Both the position numbers and the translations under genes were made by a program. The notes under the pieces are model-generated. The model was not told the origin of the DNA, did no database searches, and saw only the letters and a program-made list of their open reading frames with translations. A DNA stretch of 64,000 nucleotides from Neofusicoccum parvum (lineage: Eukaryota > Ascomycota > Dothideomycetes > Botryosphaeriales > Botryosphaeriaceae): positions 1,178,001 through 1,242,000 of the forward strand of contig CP087215.1 in NCBI GenBank assembly GCA_020912385.1, written 5' to 3'. Each line of letters starts with the position of its first letter. The first letter of the stretch is position 1. This document shows, in pieces, positions 1 through 11,869 of this stretch.

Positions 1-380
1 GCGCGGGCGCAGGGGCTGATGAAGAAGGGCGCGGAGACGTTGCGGCCCAGGAGCGTGGTGGGCAGGCTCTGCTCGATCTTGGTGATGTCGACCAGGACGC
101 GGGGCCTCAGGCGGACGCGCTCGTAGGCCTCGAGGTTGTTGCGGTAGGACCACTCGCCGGCGGCACCGTTGCGGTAGTAGGTGTAGCTGGACAGGTTCAT
201 GTAGTTGCGGGCGACGTAGTCGAAGTCGGGCAGGCCCACGATCGAAGTGATGTTGGGCAGCTCGCCGGGCTGGAGGTCGGCCAGCACGTCGGCGATGCCG
301 GTGTCGGGCTCGTTCAGGAAGGGGCGGGCCGCGAGGGCGGACTGGGCCAGGAGAGCAACGGAGAGGCCTTGGAGGAGCAT
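1..380 (-). CDS. FMN-dependent alpha-hydroxy-acid dehydrogenase, secreted (N-terminal part)
   Basis: The first 126 codons of a gene that runs off the left edge. The protein opens with a hydrophobic signal peptide (MLLQGLSVALLAQSALA) and continues into the start of the FMN-dependent hydroxy-acid dehydrogenase fold, the lactate/glycolate oxidase and flavocytochrome b2 family. The family hallmarks visible are the segment FDYVARNYMNLSSY, the tyrosine-rich YYRNGAAGEWSYRNN stretch, and RLRPRVLVDITK followed by SAPFFISPCA. These enzymes oxidise a 2-hydroxy acid to the 2-oxo acid. There is no cytochrome b5 domain before the FMN domain, so it resembles an oxidase or monooxygenase more than cytochrome b2. 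The signal peptide suggests secretion or the endomembrane lumen. The catalytic His/Arg lie outside the window, so substrate and integrity cannot be judged. The start at 380 is chosen because it immediately precedes the signal peptide; a TATAAA lies about 100 bp upstream. Confidence 0.85.
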   Translation of the reverse strand, partial: MLLQGLSVALLAQSALAARPFLNEPDTGIADVLADLQPGELPNITSIVGLPDFDYVARNYMNLSSYTYYRNGAAGEWSYRNNLEAYERVRLRPRVLVDITKIEQSLPTTLLGRNVSAPFFISPCAR

Positions 381-480
381 GGTGATGGATGAGAACGCCC
401 AGCGTTCAACGAGTGACAACCAGCGAGACTGAATAGAGAGCGTGGGTTGCAGCAGGGAAACGCAAGGGACGCAAAAGCTC

Positions 481-486
481 TTTATA
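481..486 (-). promoter_or_regulatory. TATA box of the hydroxy-acid dehydrogenase
   Basis: TATAAA on the minus strand about 100 bp before the start codon at 380, a normal distance for a mould promoter. Assigned from sequence and position only. Confidence 0.45.
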
Positions 487-3400
487 CCGGAGGCCTGACG
501 ATGGCCGCTGCAGCCCTACTTGCTGCTCCAGGCGCTGCGATGCCATGCGCAGTCCAGAGCCTCGTGCTCCGCCATGTCGGCTAGTGTGATAGCAATGCTG
601 GGCAGCGCACGGCTGATGTCACGGCGAGCACACGCTCGGTTCCGCATTGCTGGATCGGGGAGGAGATGGCAGCGGCGGCGGCGAAACAGGTAGGAGACGG
701 AGAGATAGCCGTGAAAACCTGCTGCATCGCGAATTTGCAGGACGCGACCAGGAGCGTGGTTAAAGCGGAAGGTGCCGGCGGGTCTAGATCCTGAATCGCA
801 GGGTGTTTAAAAACCGCCGAGGGAACAGGCACAGCTGCTTGGCGGGAGCTTGGCAACGGCTTGGCCGCTGTTTCAATCCGTCCCGTCTGCGGCCATTGGC
901 CAGTGCCGCGCTCCATTGAAACGAAGCTCCGTGTTCGCTAATGGAGATAAATGGCAGCGTCGATCTGGACCTTCCTGTAAGGCTGGAGGGCTGATCACGT
1001 AACCGCTGCATCGCATTCCGCCAGAGAGGTTCGCTGGAGCCACGGCCGCAAGATGCAGCCCCGCGTGCGGAGGCAAGCCTGCCGGCGCCGTCAGACGCTT
1101 ATTTCCACGGCGCGCCCGGCACGACGTAAATGCTGTTGATTTGCGCGGCACCAGAGGATCGTGATCCGGGCCCTCGAGATTGGATCCGGCGGGATAGGGC
1201 CACCGATTTCCAATCATCCGTCAGCGGCGCCTGCGGACAGGCCAAGACATGCTGAGAACGGCTCCGGGCGTATCCCGACCCCGACGGGCCGAACACCCAG
1301 CGTGTTTGAGCGAAAACGGCCATGATCTCTTGCCGATGGTCCGGCCGAGTCAGTGGGCACGGAGCCGATAGGGCCATTTCTCGCTTTCGGGTAGGGACCA
1401 ACCAACGCTGCTGTCCGTCGCCCTGCGGGCCTCTGCAATATGAGGCTGCTTATATTGTGCTTATAGCGACGAGCCCTCTACTGCGCCGCTATAGATGTAG
1501 ATCCTGCGGCGCGGGCTTGCTCCCCCGGACTGAAAGAGTTTTCTCTCCTCCGGCGCAGCCTCCGACATCGTCGCGGTGCCCATGGGGTTTCGCTCGGGGA
1601 TGGCGTCTGCGGCGGCCGCTTGTGGCTGCTTTTTCTCAGGGGCGTTTCTGCCAACCGACGGCCCGCCGCATTGCCACGCCGGAGCTGGTGCCAGTTTTTG
1701 AACACCCGTCCACCAAGGACTCCAACGTCTCCCCACAGACCAAATTCAACCGCAATGTATCCATTGCAAGCGTTGTCGGAGCGAGGTCGGCAACGGCGAG
1801 CCGGGATCGCCCTAGAGGGTGAGGCCGTTTCATGTTTCGCGACACCAACACTCGCTTTCTCGTCGATGAGAGGGCGGAGGTGGGGCACGCTGGCAGCCCA
1901 ACTGCTGGAGCTCAGCTGGCTTGTGGTGGTGCACGAGTCGTTCAGCAGGGCATGGTCCGCTGCATTTGTTTTTCTCGTTGTTTTTGCGTGCGCTGACGTG
2001 TACCATGCGGGGCTGGCTTCACGCAGAGCGATCGCTTGGTGTTGAAGCACAAATCCCTCTCAGGCCATCCAGAATCACAGGGTGCAGCTGGACGCAAAGG
2101 GCTGCCTAGCCCCTTTCACGATAGCAGACCCTTGGAGTGGCACTGAAAGACAGCTTGCAGCGCTAAGACGCAAGAGGCTGGATCTGCACCGGTTCTTGAC
2201 ACTTGACTAATCAGGCACCTGCATGCAGCAAATTTGAGGAAATTTCTGGTCGAAGGCACACACCACTTCGCTAGGATGAGCTGCCGCAAACATCGTGCTA
2301 TCAGTTTTGGGCCAAAAGTGGAGTAGCATGTTGGATGCAGCCGCTGTGCGGGAGATCTCGGGATCATGACAACGTTCCGGGACGACCTTCCGAAATCACG
2401 CGCGGACGGCAACTCAAGGTAGGAAGGCTCTTTGAGCCGCAGCGCTCGTGTTTTGATAGTGGCGATGCTTGCTATGAGATGCCGGAGGTTATTTGTTGTG
2501 GTCGCTTTCGCTTTCTTACCGCACTTGGGCCTGCCATGCCCACACCTTCCAAATGGCGTTCGGTTGCTCAGTGCTATAGCCATGGATCTCATAGTCGCAT
2601 CTTATCTTATCTCGTATACTTATTTCCGTCAGTGGCCATACCCACAAAAATCCTTAGCCCGCCCAACATCCAAGCGTCCAGACACTGCGTGAAACTCTCG
2701 TGTTAGTTCTGGCTGTGCTAGTCTTCTACGGCCGATAGCGGATCACCGCCCCTTCTCACGAGCCTCGCCAAAACTTCCAACACTTTGTCACTTGATCAAG
2801 AGACTTGCGTAGCTGTTGATGCAATTGTACGCGTCACCTTTTCCTGTCACTCCATCCATCACTCCATCACGCAGGCAGCATTAGCGTAACTTGAAGTTGA
2901 TCTGCACTTTTGAATATCCAGCGTATGAGCTTGGTTCGGGAAGTATTGCAACACGCGCATGCTTTCATGGGCAGTCCAAGTATTCGTCCGAGTGAGTCCG
3001 GTGGTTCTTCCACTGCACATTTGCGCCCGGAAGCATGCTTCAGCTACCCACATATGAACTTGTTTCTTTACTTTCCAAAGCGACCTTGCACCCACGGTAG
3101 ACACAGCGGACTTGATATTTAGAGACATTTCCCCTAATTTCTCGCAGAACTTGGCTCTGAAAATTTGGTGCAATCCTCCGACTGATGAAAACTGCTTTGA
3201 TCGCAACAGCGCAGTCACTGCAAGAACAAACCGTTTTTGGGATCGTTCTGAACCATCTCCACAGATGTTATAATTTAGAAAGCCTGACCTTAAGCACACT
3301 GTCGCTGTCACTTGCTTTCTAGGCGCCACCGCCATCCTGGCCTTCAACAGATCCGCATCCACGATCCCACCCTTCCTCTTCGCCTCAAGCTATTGCAACT

Positions 3401-4436
3401 CGAATAGATACCCTGTACTTCCCTCGTCAAGCACACCAAACAATCAGCCGCCAACTGCACCCTCTCCACCAGCACCCCACCCTCCACGCCGACTCCTTCA
3501 GCATGCCACCCGGGCGGCATCCGAACGCCAGCACGTCCTGTATCTCCCATCCCATCTCTTCCGCGAATCGTAGCATCACTAGCTTTGCTATGTGTTACTC
3601 GTTATGCGCGCCGACCGAGCTCAGCACGACGAAACGTCCGGAGGTCCCTCGCGGCGACCACCATGTCACCGACGAACCCGCCACGTCCAGAACGTGGCCG
3701 CGCAGGTAGAACTTCGAAGGATGCGCGACAAGTGACGTCGAGGACGACGGCGCAGACGTTAAGAGCACGGTAGACGGTCGCAGCGGCGGCGCCAAGACAC
3801 TGTCAGGACGTTTTTGCCGTCGAGGTGGAGATCATGTCGTTGAAAGAAGCTTTCGCTCGCCGCTGTCCAGGTCCCACCGACGGCGGGGTTTGCGATGTAT
3901 CGATAGTTCTTTTATGAGCCGTAAGTGTGGAGATGGTTCTTTCCTTTCTCCGGCAACTCCGATGCTCCTTTCGGTCATCCCCTCCGGAGTGTGACCAGCG
4001 AGGCGGGTTTGATATTTCCGACAGATGAAGCGCCGAGCAACAGTGATCCGGGGGAAAGGTCTTGGGAGCCCTGCAGATTATGCACGCCTTAAGCTTGCTG
4101 TTGCAGGCTTCCAACGATTGCGTCATGTGGGGGTTGTCTTGGTGAGTCGAGTCCGTGCTTTCTCTCGCGGGAATGGTCCGCGATTGGCACGCACGAGGTC
4201 AGTACAAAACGTATTACAGCAAGACCACGCACAGGCGATCGAAGTATTCTGGAGGCCATGGAGGGCTTTGGTGCATGAGAGCCTTGTAAAAGCACACGTG
4301 ATTTTCAAAAGCGTCGGACTCGGGCCGCCAAAGAAACTTCCGAGATCCGACTTCTTTAGGAAATATGGTCTGCCAGTACTTGCGCTGTATCAGGCGACAG
4401 GCTGGAATTATGTCCGTAATCCGAAGACCAGCAGCA
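487..4436. other. Long stretch without a supported gene
   Basis: Several overlapping open frames of 60-190 codons occur on both strands (for example 1478-2050 and 2859-3362, minus). They have low-complexity composition, no recognisable domain and no consistent frame use, so I do not call them. No tRNA, repeat or transposon signature was seen. Around 3340-3800 the composition becomes GC- and pyrimidine-rich, but no gene model holds together there. Confidence 0.4.
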
Positions 4437-4443
4437 TATAAAA
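4437..4443 (+). promoter_or_regulatory. TATA box of the DUF1772 gene
   Basis: TATAAAA located 57 bp upstream of the ATG at 4500, in the correct orientation for the three-exon DUF1772 gene. Confidence 0.5.
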
Positions 4444-4499
4444 GAGCGTACTCGGTTTTCTAGCACAGGACAATCAAATTGCAAGAACTCTCAGCAACG

Positions 4500-5098
4500 A
4501 TGGATCAGCTATCGGACATGATGAAGACGGCAAACATAGTTGGAGTAGGCATTTCAAGCTTCATGACAGGTCCTCCATTCATTCCTCAGCATTTCATACT
4601 CGGCTAACTTTCCGGAAGGCTACTACTTTGTGTCGAATCGAGTGTACATACCGTCCATTTTAATGTCGCCTGCGCCACTTGCTGTCCAACAGTGGAACAT
4701 CGCTTGGGAAGTCGGCCGTGTAGCCGGCAAATTCTGTGCCATTTCTTCCATGGCCGCATATGTTTTCGTTGCATATAAAGGTACCAGAATATGGATCGAC
4801 CTGTATTGCTTCACGAACTGATGATAATCTTACAGGGGGTTTATCAACTTTGAGCGCGAGGCTCTGCATGGCCGCAACAGCGTCAATGGCAACGATGATC
4901 CCGTACAATCTCGCCATCATTTATCCAATCAATGAAGCACTAGAGGCTGAGGTGGCGAAAATAAGGAAAAGCCAAGATGCAGAAGTGAAGGTCAGCGCCT
5001 TGAAACATATTCGCGATTGGGGTGTCTATGACGTCCCTCGAGGTCTTCTGGCAGCGTGTTCAGCGCTCTTTGGCATGGCCGCAGTACTTGTGTCGTAA
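4500..5098 (+). CDS. DUF1772 / anthrone-oxygenase-like membrane protein
   Basis: Exons 4500-4569, 4619-4780 and 4836-5098 give a 164-residue protein. Both introns are short (49 and 55 nt) and keep frame; the first has an unusual GTCCTC donor. The protein looks like the four-helix DUF1772 family, which includes the anthrone oxygenases of fungal anthraquinone pathways. The typical family region is present: TMIPYN, then YPINEAL, then a tryptophan-glycine (DWGVYD) before the arginine-containing last helix (VPRGLLAACSALFGMAA). Hydrophobic segments lie near residues 12-25, 60-80, 90-110 and 145-164, so it is probably an integral membrane protein. It is convergent with the neighbouring P450, 256 bp away, which fits a small oxidative metabolism group. 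Because the family is broad, anthrone oxidation is only a possibility. No polyketide synthase lies in the window. Confidence 0.75.
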
Positions 5099-5354
5099 AA
5101 TACTAGGCCGTATAGAGAATCATTCGAATGATGATTAGATCTGAAAAGCACACTGCCATTCCTTATTTGGACACTATTTGATGCAATGCGAGGTAAAGAA
5201 TTGCAGAGATGCTGTTGATTAGAGAGATAATATATCAGAGCGCCTGAAAAAGGAAAAAAAAAAAAAGCCGCAGCATTCCCTTCCCCGGTCAGTCCTTCAA
5301 ATTGCGCCTGCCCTTTTGCCTCCGCATTCAATCTGAAAGGGCTCCACGGCTAGC

Positions 5355-6998
5355 CTACTCCTTCGCCTCCCTCAGCCTCAGCTTCACGCCATCGCTCGGC
5401 GCGCAAGTCAACGTCATCCGATACCCAGGCGCGCCGTTCGGACCCGCAACCTCCAACTTATCGAACCTCTGCAGCATGCGCACCAGCACGTACGCGGCCT
5501 CGGTGAGGGCAAACTGCTGGCCGATGCAGATACGCGGGCCGCCGTTGAACGGCAGATACTCCCAGCCGACCCTGCGGCCCTCCCAGCGCTCGGGCCGGAA
5601 CTCCTCGGCGTCGTCGCCCCACAGGTCCTTGCGCTTGTGCATGACGTGCACGCTGTACACGATCTCGGTGCCCTTTGGCACGAACACCGGCGACTCGCCG
5701 TCCGGGCCGCCGCCGTGGGGCAGGCTGGTGTCGACGGCGGCGCGGCGCTGGTCGATGGGCACAACGGCGTACAGGCGCAGCGACTCCTTCAGCGTGTACT
5801 GCAGGTAGGCCGAGCTCTTCAGGCTCTCGAACGAGATGTCCTTGGGCGCGGCGGCGGGCCCGAAGTCGTCGAGCACGGCGCGGCGCAGCCGGGCGAAGAC
5901 GGCCGGGTGCCGGGCCAGCGCGCGGAGCGTCCACGACAGCAGCGACGCGGTGGTGTCGCGCCCGGCCAGCAGGATGTTGAGCAGCTGGTTGCGCAGCTCG
6001 GTCGGGTCCTGCGTCTCCTCCGCGATCGCCTCGAGGAACACGTACTTCTGCTTCTTGTCGGCGGCGGGCTCGCCGCCCCCGAGCTTCTGCTTGCGGTCGC
6101 CCTTCTGCAGCGCGAGCTGCACGTAGTAGTCGACGAACTCGTGCACGTCCTTGACCTGCTTGCGGAAGTCGGCGGTGTGGGCCAGCCGGTAGTTGTTCCC
6201 GAAGCGGCCGGCGCGGAAGAGGTACCACTGCGCCTTGTCGAAGGCGTAGGTGAACTTGTTCTCGTTCCGGCCTGCGCTCGCGGAGCCCGACAGCCCCGCC
6301 AGCTGGCTGCCGACCGTCTCGCCGAAGAGGAACTCCGTGGCGGCGTCGATGGTCAGGCGGAAGAACAGCACCTGCAGGTCGACGACGTTGGTCCACCCGT
6401 CCGAGTTGACCGGCAGCACCGCGAACATGTTGCGGACGTGCTCCTCCTCCAGGTCCAGGTCGTTGATCTGCTGGCGGGAGAACTGGGGGCGGAGCATGGC
6501 TCGGGAGTGCTCCCACTGCTTGCCGTCGGAGGCGAACTGTCGCTTGTCAGACCCACGCGCTCATCAGCGGACGAGCGCAGCACTCACGATGCCGTGCCCC
6601 AGCATGGGCTCGAAGTTTCCGTTCCTGGCCGAGCCGAGCTCGAAGTCGCGGAATTGCGTTGCGAGCACCGCCTGCACGTTCCTCGGCTCGCAGGTGAAGA
6701 TGTTCGTCTGGCCGAAAACGACGTCCTGGAATGTGGTGACGAACCGGCCTTCGCGCTCGCTGACCGCGTACACGCGGTCGCGCATGTGCTCCGGCAGCCT
6801 GTGCTCGCCATCTGCTTTCAGGATCAAGCGCAGGTTGTTCATGCCAAAGGGGTCGCCAGGAGAGTACTTGGGCACCGGCTTGCAGTTAAGCTCTCGGGCC
6901 TTGAGCGAGTGCCTGCGCTTCGTGACCACATAGCTGATCGCTTTGAAAATGAACAGGGCGATGACTGCCCAGACGCCCAGAAACTCTGCAAGCCTCAT
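5355..6998 (-). CDS. Cytochrome P450, CYP52-like
   Basis: Exon 1 is 6588-6998 and exon 2 is 5355-6536, separated by a 51-nt intron with GTGAGT donor; the product is 530 residues, normal for the family. It starts with a membrane anchor (LGVWAVIALFIFKAISYVV). The join restores the CYP52-type motif GHGIFASDGKQWEHSRAML. The oxygen-activation helix has AGRDTT (about 328-333), the K-helix ESLR is at 388-391, and the haem loop FNGGPRICIG carries the ligand cysteine near 474. CYP52 enzymes of the endoplasmic reticulum omega-hydroxylate alkanes and fatty acids, and mould relatives also serve pathway tailoring. An in-frame upstream ATG at 7061 would add 21 polar residues; I prefer 6998 because it directly precedes the anchor. 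It shares a 720-bp divergent promoter with the enoyl-reductase-like gene. Confidence 0.93.
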
Positions 6999-7718
6999 GC
7001 TGATGGTGTTCGAAGAGGATGTGGAAGTCCCGTAGGTTTTGCGCTGCAGTAGGTTTTTCACCGTTGTAGGTTTTCCAAGACAAGGGAGGAAGTGTCGACG
7101 CGAGTTGCTTCTCCCCCAGAGGAGCCGTAAAGATGCTCATATACGTGTGCATACCCCTTGCCATTATACTTCTGTTTCTGCGGGTATCCTCTGGTGGTCA
7201 AGTCGCGCTCTCCGGATCGTCAGAACTGTGGGCCTGTAGGGTATGCATGGTTGGTAATACGCGTACGAACACACGCGCAGTAGGTTTCTCGGAAGCTAGT
7301 TATCTGGAACATCCGGACGATCCTGCCTCTTTCGAGAGAAACTCCCTGCTTCTTGGTCTTGGTGATAGCCAGCTATTGTAGGCGTCTTTTCAGCCTCGTG
7401 AAATGGTTTCGAGTCCCTGTACTGCCGGATTTTTAGTGCAACTAGGTAGAGAGAAGAAAGTGTCTTTCTGCCAGACGGCAGACTATCAGCCTTCCTCACC
7501 TTTTCAAGTACGGCTCCAGAGGGTACGTTGATAGCAGTGGCGTTGAAAGTAATCACGCCTCGGTCCGGAATGGTATTAGCCCGGCGGGCTGTCGTGTTGC
7601 TCCGGAGAGGCTACTGTGTTAGTGTGGCGGTCAGTTGTATTGCCCCGGGCACTGCTACAAATATCCCCGAATCAGCGATGATCTTCAGACCAGTATGCAC
7701 CCCCCTCCCACCACAACC
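6999..7718. promoter_or_regulatory. Shared divergent promoter of the P450 and enoyl reductase genes
   Basis: A 720-bp interval separates the start codons of two genes transcribed away from each other. A TATA-like GTATATGAG occurs on the minus strand near 7140. No strong palindromic regulator site was recognised. Divergent sharing suggests co-regulation; this is inference. Confidence 0.4.
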
Positions 7719-8789
7719 ATGAAAGCCCTTGTTACGGACCGCGGAATCCTCAACCGATTTGCCAACCTGGCTTCCGGGAAATCAATTGGAACTGGCGCCA
7801 AGATCAAGGACGTTCCGAAGCCGCCCATCTCCGGCCACGAAGTACTCGTCAGTGTCCGCGTTACAGCACTCAACCCCATCGACTACAAGTTCATCGACTT
7901 CATTGCCCCGCCGGACGGCATCGTCGGCTGCGACTTTGCCGGCGAGATAGCGGAAGTTGGGAAAGATGCTGCCAAAACATGGAAGGTGGGCGACCGGGTG
8001 GCGGGGTTTGTCCAGGGCGGAATCGACCACGGATCGTTCGCCGACTACGTCAAGACCGAGGAGGACCTCTTGTGGAGGATACCACCAGCAATGAGCAACG
8101 AGGAGGCTTCCACGTACGGTGTCTCTGCCGTCACCGCAATGCAGGCGCTCAACGTCCACCTCGGTGTTCCCTGGGCCGACGAAGCCACGGAAAGGGGCGA
8201 GAACGGAAAAGCGCCCCCGGTCTTCATTTACGCAGGGTCTAGCACCGTAGGCCTCTTCGCCATTCAGATCGCCAAGAAGGCTGGTTGCACAGTCGTCACT
8301 ACCGCATCGCCTCATTCCTTCGACCTCGTCAAACGCTATGGCGCAGACAGGGTCTTCGACTATCGATCGGCCACGGCGGTCAAGGACATTACGGAAGCCT
8401 TCCCCAATATCACACGCGCTTTGGACTGTTTTTCTGAAGGCGGCTCGACCGAGTTCTGCGCCCAGGTCTTGAAGAAGGGAGGGAAGGTCATCACGCTGCT
8501 GGACACAGGCAAGGCCAAGGTGCCGGGCGTTGAGGTTCAGATGATCATGTCCTTCCAGCTACTGGGCCGGGCCTTCGCCTGGCTTCAGCCAATCGGCCCC
8601 AAATATCCTGTTTCGCCTGAAGAGCGCAAAGCTCTCGTCCGCTTCTACGCGAGTTTGTCTGACCAAATTGAAGATTTGAAGCCTCCGCCTATAGAAGTAA
8701 TAGATGGTGGACTGAGTGGCGTTTTGAAGGGATTAGACAGGCTCCGGGCTGGAAAGGTGTCGGGTTGTAAACTAGTTGTCAAGTACTAA
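7719..8789 (+). CDS. MDR-family oxidoreductase, trans-enoyl-reductase-like
   Basis: A single-exon gene of 356 codons in the zinc-independent medium-chain dehydrogenase/reductase superfamily. The N-terminal GroES-like part contains ALNPIDYKFID, GCDFAGEIAEVG and KVGDRVAGF. The NADPH-binding Rossmann part carries YAGSSTVGLFAIQIA (about 171-185) and an aspartate-cysteine region near ALDCFSEGG. No zinc-binding cysteines of classical alcohol dehydrogenases are present. The closest functional class I recognise is the stand-alone trans-enoyl reductases (LovC-like) and toxin-pathway dehydrogenases, which reduce carbon-carbon double bonds during polyketide assembly; zeta-crystallin-like quinone reductases are the alternative. 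Another in-frame ATG lies at 7695; 7719 is chosen because MKALVTD is the usual start of the fold. Confidence 0.85.
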   Translation: MKALVTDRGILNRFANLASGKSIGTGAKIKDVPKPPISGHEVLVSVRVTALNPIDYKFIDFIAPPDGIVGCDFAGEIAEVGKDAAKTWKVGDRVAGFVQGGIDHGSFADYVKTEEDLLWRIPPAMSNEEASTYGVSAVTAMQALNVHLGVPWADEATERGENGKAPPVFIYAGSSTVGLFAIQIAKKAGCTVVTTASPHSFDLVKRYGADRVFDYRSATAVKDITEAFPNITRALDCFSEGGSTEFCAQVLKKGGKVITLLDTGKAKVPGVEVQMIMSFQLLGRAFAWLQPIGPKYPVSPEERKALVRFYASLSDQIEDLKPPPIEVIDGGLSGVLKGLDRLRAGKVSGCKLVVKY

Positions 8790-9409
8790 AAGGTAACATT
8801 GCCTTATTTTAATGCTTTATGAGGAAGATCAGCAAAGATCAGGATATGCCTTTTTGTTGCCGAAAGGGGAGACTTCCCCACGACTTAAGAGTGCCCAATG
8901 TTGCACAGTTTTACGTCGCACTCATGCAGTTGTTTCATAGGCCACGATAAGCATGAAATGGGAATGAACCGGAATGTATGCCTGATTCGCCTCACGAAAT
9001 GCATGGTGGCGTACGCAGTGCGATGATGCAACAGCGATAGGCTGAAACCCATCGGCAATTACGCGCCCTGGCTTTCTTGCTCTGCAGACACGTCTCGAAT
9101 GTAGGCCGACCACGTAGCGTTGCGTTCTGAGGGTATCGATCGACTTGTTGTCCGCTTCGGTCGCATCTTGGAACAGACAGTCTCAAATGCAGTCAGACGG
9201 GGTGGGCAGACCTGGTGCATATACCCCGCTTCAATACATGTAGATGTGCTGTCGTGCCGCGTATTCATTGGGCTGTGGCGCATAAGCGAGAGGCAATGGA
9301 TCGATGACTCGTGATATTAAATAGAGATTCTCTTGAAAGAAACAACTTCGTCCTTATTTGATCCAGCCGAAGCCTCCGAGCTCTGTCTTACCTTCCTTTC
9401 TGTCCAGAA
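8790..9409. other. Intergenic, nothing recognised
   Basis: About 620 bp between the reductase stop and the BTB-like gene. Only short frames without family signature. It should contain the terminator of the former and the promoter of the latter; a TATTAAATAG lies near 9316. Confidence 0.4.
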
Positions 9410-10888
9410 ATGGCCAAAAAGAAGAAGTCAACCATGCGCAACGACTCCGAAACGGATATTTCTGGTTTGGGGGCGGAGGCTGCTCACATGGACTTCTTCT
9501 CACCAGACTGCGAGCCGGCATCCTCGTAAGCTAATTCTTTCTCACTGCAGTGCAAGATCGTTGAGCACTAATTGGGCTACGCATGTAGCCTCTATACTAG
9601 CAGCGTCTTGCAGCTTTTCTTCGGCCCGGAGCAGAAGGAGTTTACAGTGTTCTCGACGCTGCTGGATCAGTACCCCAAGATCTCAAGCTTGGAGAATGCA
9701 TTTTATGGGGCGCAGATCCATCTTCCGAACGTGAACGCAGATGTTGGGCATACCATGGTTCACTACTTCTTCACGCGGCGGTACCAGACGCTGAGCCTGC
9801 TGGACGTCTCGGACGAGGAGAAGAACGCCATCGAGTACGGCAGGGCCCTTATGACCTACTACGCCTCCCGGACCTATGAGCTGCATGACCTTGCAATGCT
9901 CGCGCAGAATCGCATCGAGGAGCTCAGCCCCGAGGTCAAGATCTCTTCAGCGCTGGACCGCATCAAAGCCGTGTTCGAATCCGGGCTCTCTGAAGACTAC
10001 TGGCTGAAGGCACATCTTGACTCGAAGCTATACGCGGTCCTGCGACTACCCGAGAGCCACTTTGAGACCGAAGAGCTGACCTCGCGGATCGGCAGCGTTC
10101 CAGACTTCGACAAGGCTGTCGTGGAGATCCTGAGCCGGATGACGCGGGAGAGCTTGCGGCCACCGACCAACCATGCAGAGAACCCTCCCAGCGAAGTTCC
10201 TGGAGAAGAAGACTTGATCGACGACGAGGAGCCATCATCCATCGAGAAAGACGAGCTGCAGGAGCCTGAGATGTGGGACGAGCCCGCGGAAGCCCAGAAA
10301 GCCGAGCCACCCGCCGAGCCAGAGGAGTCCCTGAAGACAGAGGAAGCGGTGGCGGATCCTCCGCAGGAAGAACAGTATCCCGTCGAGGAGGTGCGCACGG
10401 TGGACGACTTTGTGGATGGCTACCCCGCGGATGCAGCGCCGGAGCCTGCCCCGGAAGCTCCTCCACCGGCAGACACGGACTCCTACCTGAAGCCCGATGC
10501 TTACAAACCCTACAAGGTATCTGCTCCTGACCCGGAGGCACCGCCCGTCCTCGAGCCAGAAGCGGCGCCTGAGCCGCCTGTTGACGTGCGTGTGGTGGAC
10601 GAACCGCTGCCATCGCCGCCGCCACCGGCACCGGTCGAGGTTGTCGATGATTATTTTACACCACCACCACCGCCTCCTCCTGCGGAGCTGCCTTCGGAAA
10701 AAGCCTACGACGATCCTCCTCCTCCTCCTCCTCCTCCAGTCGACTATCCCTCTCCTCCAGAAGAGATCCCCAAAGCAGAGATCGTCAAAGAAGAGCCTAT
10801 CGAGGCTAAACCGGAGAAAGAAGATGATCTCTGGGCTCTACCGACCAAGAAGAACAAGAAAGGAAAGAAGTCTCCGATCGGGTGGTGA
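9410..10888 (+). CDS. BTB/POZ-like protein with proline-rich, acidic tail
   Basis: Exon 1 is 9410-9525 and exon 2 is 9589-10888, split by a 63-nt intron; product 471 residues. The N-terminus is basic (MAKKKKSTM). After the junction comes a fungal BTB-like fold: LYTSSVLQLFFGPEQKEFTV, then LPNVNADVGHTMVHYFFTRRYQTL, then ARTYELHDLAMLAQ-type helices up to about residue 220. BTB domains mediate protein-protein contacts, and many fungal members are uncharacterised. From about 235 the chain is Glu/Pro-rich and disordered, with runs of seven to nine prolines near 390-430 that could bind SH3, WW or EVH1 domains or profilin. It ends in a Lys-rich patch (KKNKKGKKSPIGW). I see nothing that identifies a partner. 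The spliced start is supported by the frame match and by the BTB family pattern across the junction. Confidence 0.8.
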
Positions 10889-11869
10889 CAGTGGGATAGT
10901 GGAGGGTAGAGAAGCTCCGCAGGATGGCTTTGATACTGTGTCAATGGGATTGCGATCGGGACAAAGGACTGGCATCTTGAAGGCGATGTTTGTAGGGGAG
11001 GTGTTCGGTGAGTGTGAGCAGCACGGCAACGCAGGTGGAGAGGGCTTTGCTACAGGCAACAGCAGGTCTTCAGGCTCTCCAAGGTGATGGAGATGCTGTT
11101 GGAACGTTGGGAAGGGAGAAGGCGTAGCCCGGTCAATCTTTTCTTTCTTTGTAACGGCTTTCGTACTTTTGTTCACCGTTAGCTGGTGTCGCTCTTTGTG
11201 GAACTTGTCATGGAAGAGGCGTTTTGATTCTACTGAGCATCCGCGAATGAAAGCGGTGCTTGCCCTTGATAAGCTGAGACAAGAAAGCCTTGGGCCGCGG
11301 TTGGCAGAAGGATAGGTCACTCACGCCGCGGACATCCGCATCAGTGAGCGCGTTTAGAGTGGCAAACATCGTGATCAGCAAACATCTACAATCACCAGTG
11401 AGTGTCATTCTCCTATGGGAGTGAGTGCGGATTGACATGTTCGCGGCGGTGACCGTAGAGACGCCACTTTCCCGCACCCTCCATCGCCTTTCCTCCCGCA
11501 GCCTCACCTTGCCGCCTCACCAGCGCACTTATCCACCCCAACCTCTCCAACACGCATCTCACAATCAATTCTGCATCCGCCATTCCCGTCGCCCAGCCCA
11601 CAGACACCGCCCTCGCCCGCCCGCCGCGGCCCCGACCCAGACCGAACCCACCACACTAATTTTGCTCCCCCTCCACGCGCTCACCCTCCTCTCCACCGAC
11701 TGGCGCGACGACCCACGCAGCCGGAAGCCGCAGCGCTTGTCCGCTCAGCCCGGACGCCCGCACTCAGCGCCCGCCTATCCACTCTACCCAAGCCCCGCTC
11801 GCCGGTCGTCGCCGGCCGGGCCTACCGCGAGGTCGAGAGACACGCCACGAGCGACGCCGCCGCGCACGC
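10889..11869. other. Intergenic, pyrimidine-rich near its end
   Basis: No supported gene. From about 11460 to 11860 the plus strand is strongly C-rich, giving proline-rich open frames that look like composition effects rather than genes. Confidence 0.4.

Noticed and set aside
1478..2050. 190-codon minus-strand frame
   Set aside because: No signature, overlaps equally long frames on the other strand, and no consistent codon preference.
5637..7052. 471-codon plus-strand open frame across the P450 gene
   Set aside because: It is a shadow of the high G+C P450 codons, with Val/Leu/Ala-rich composition and no domain.
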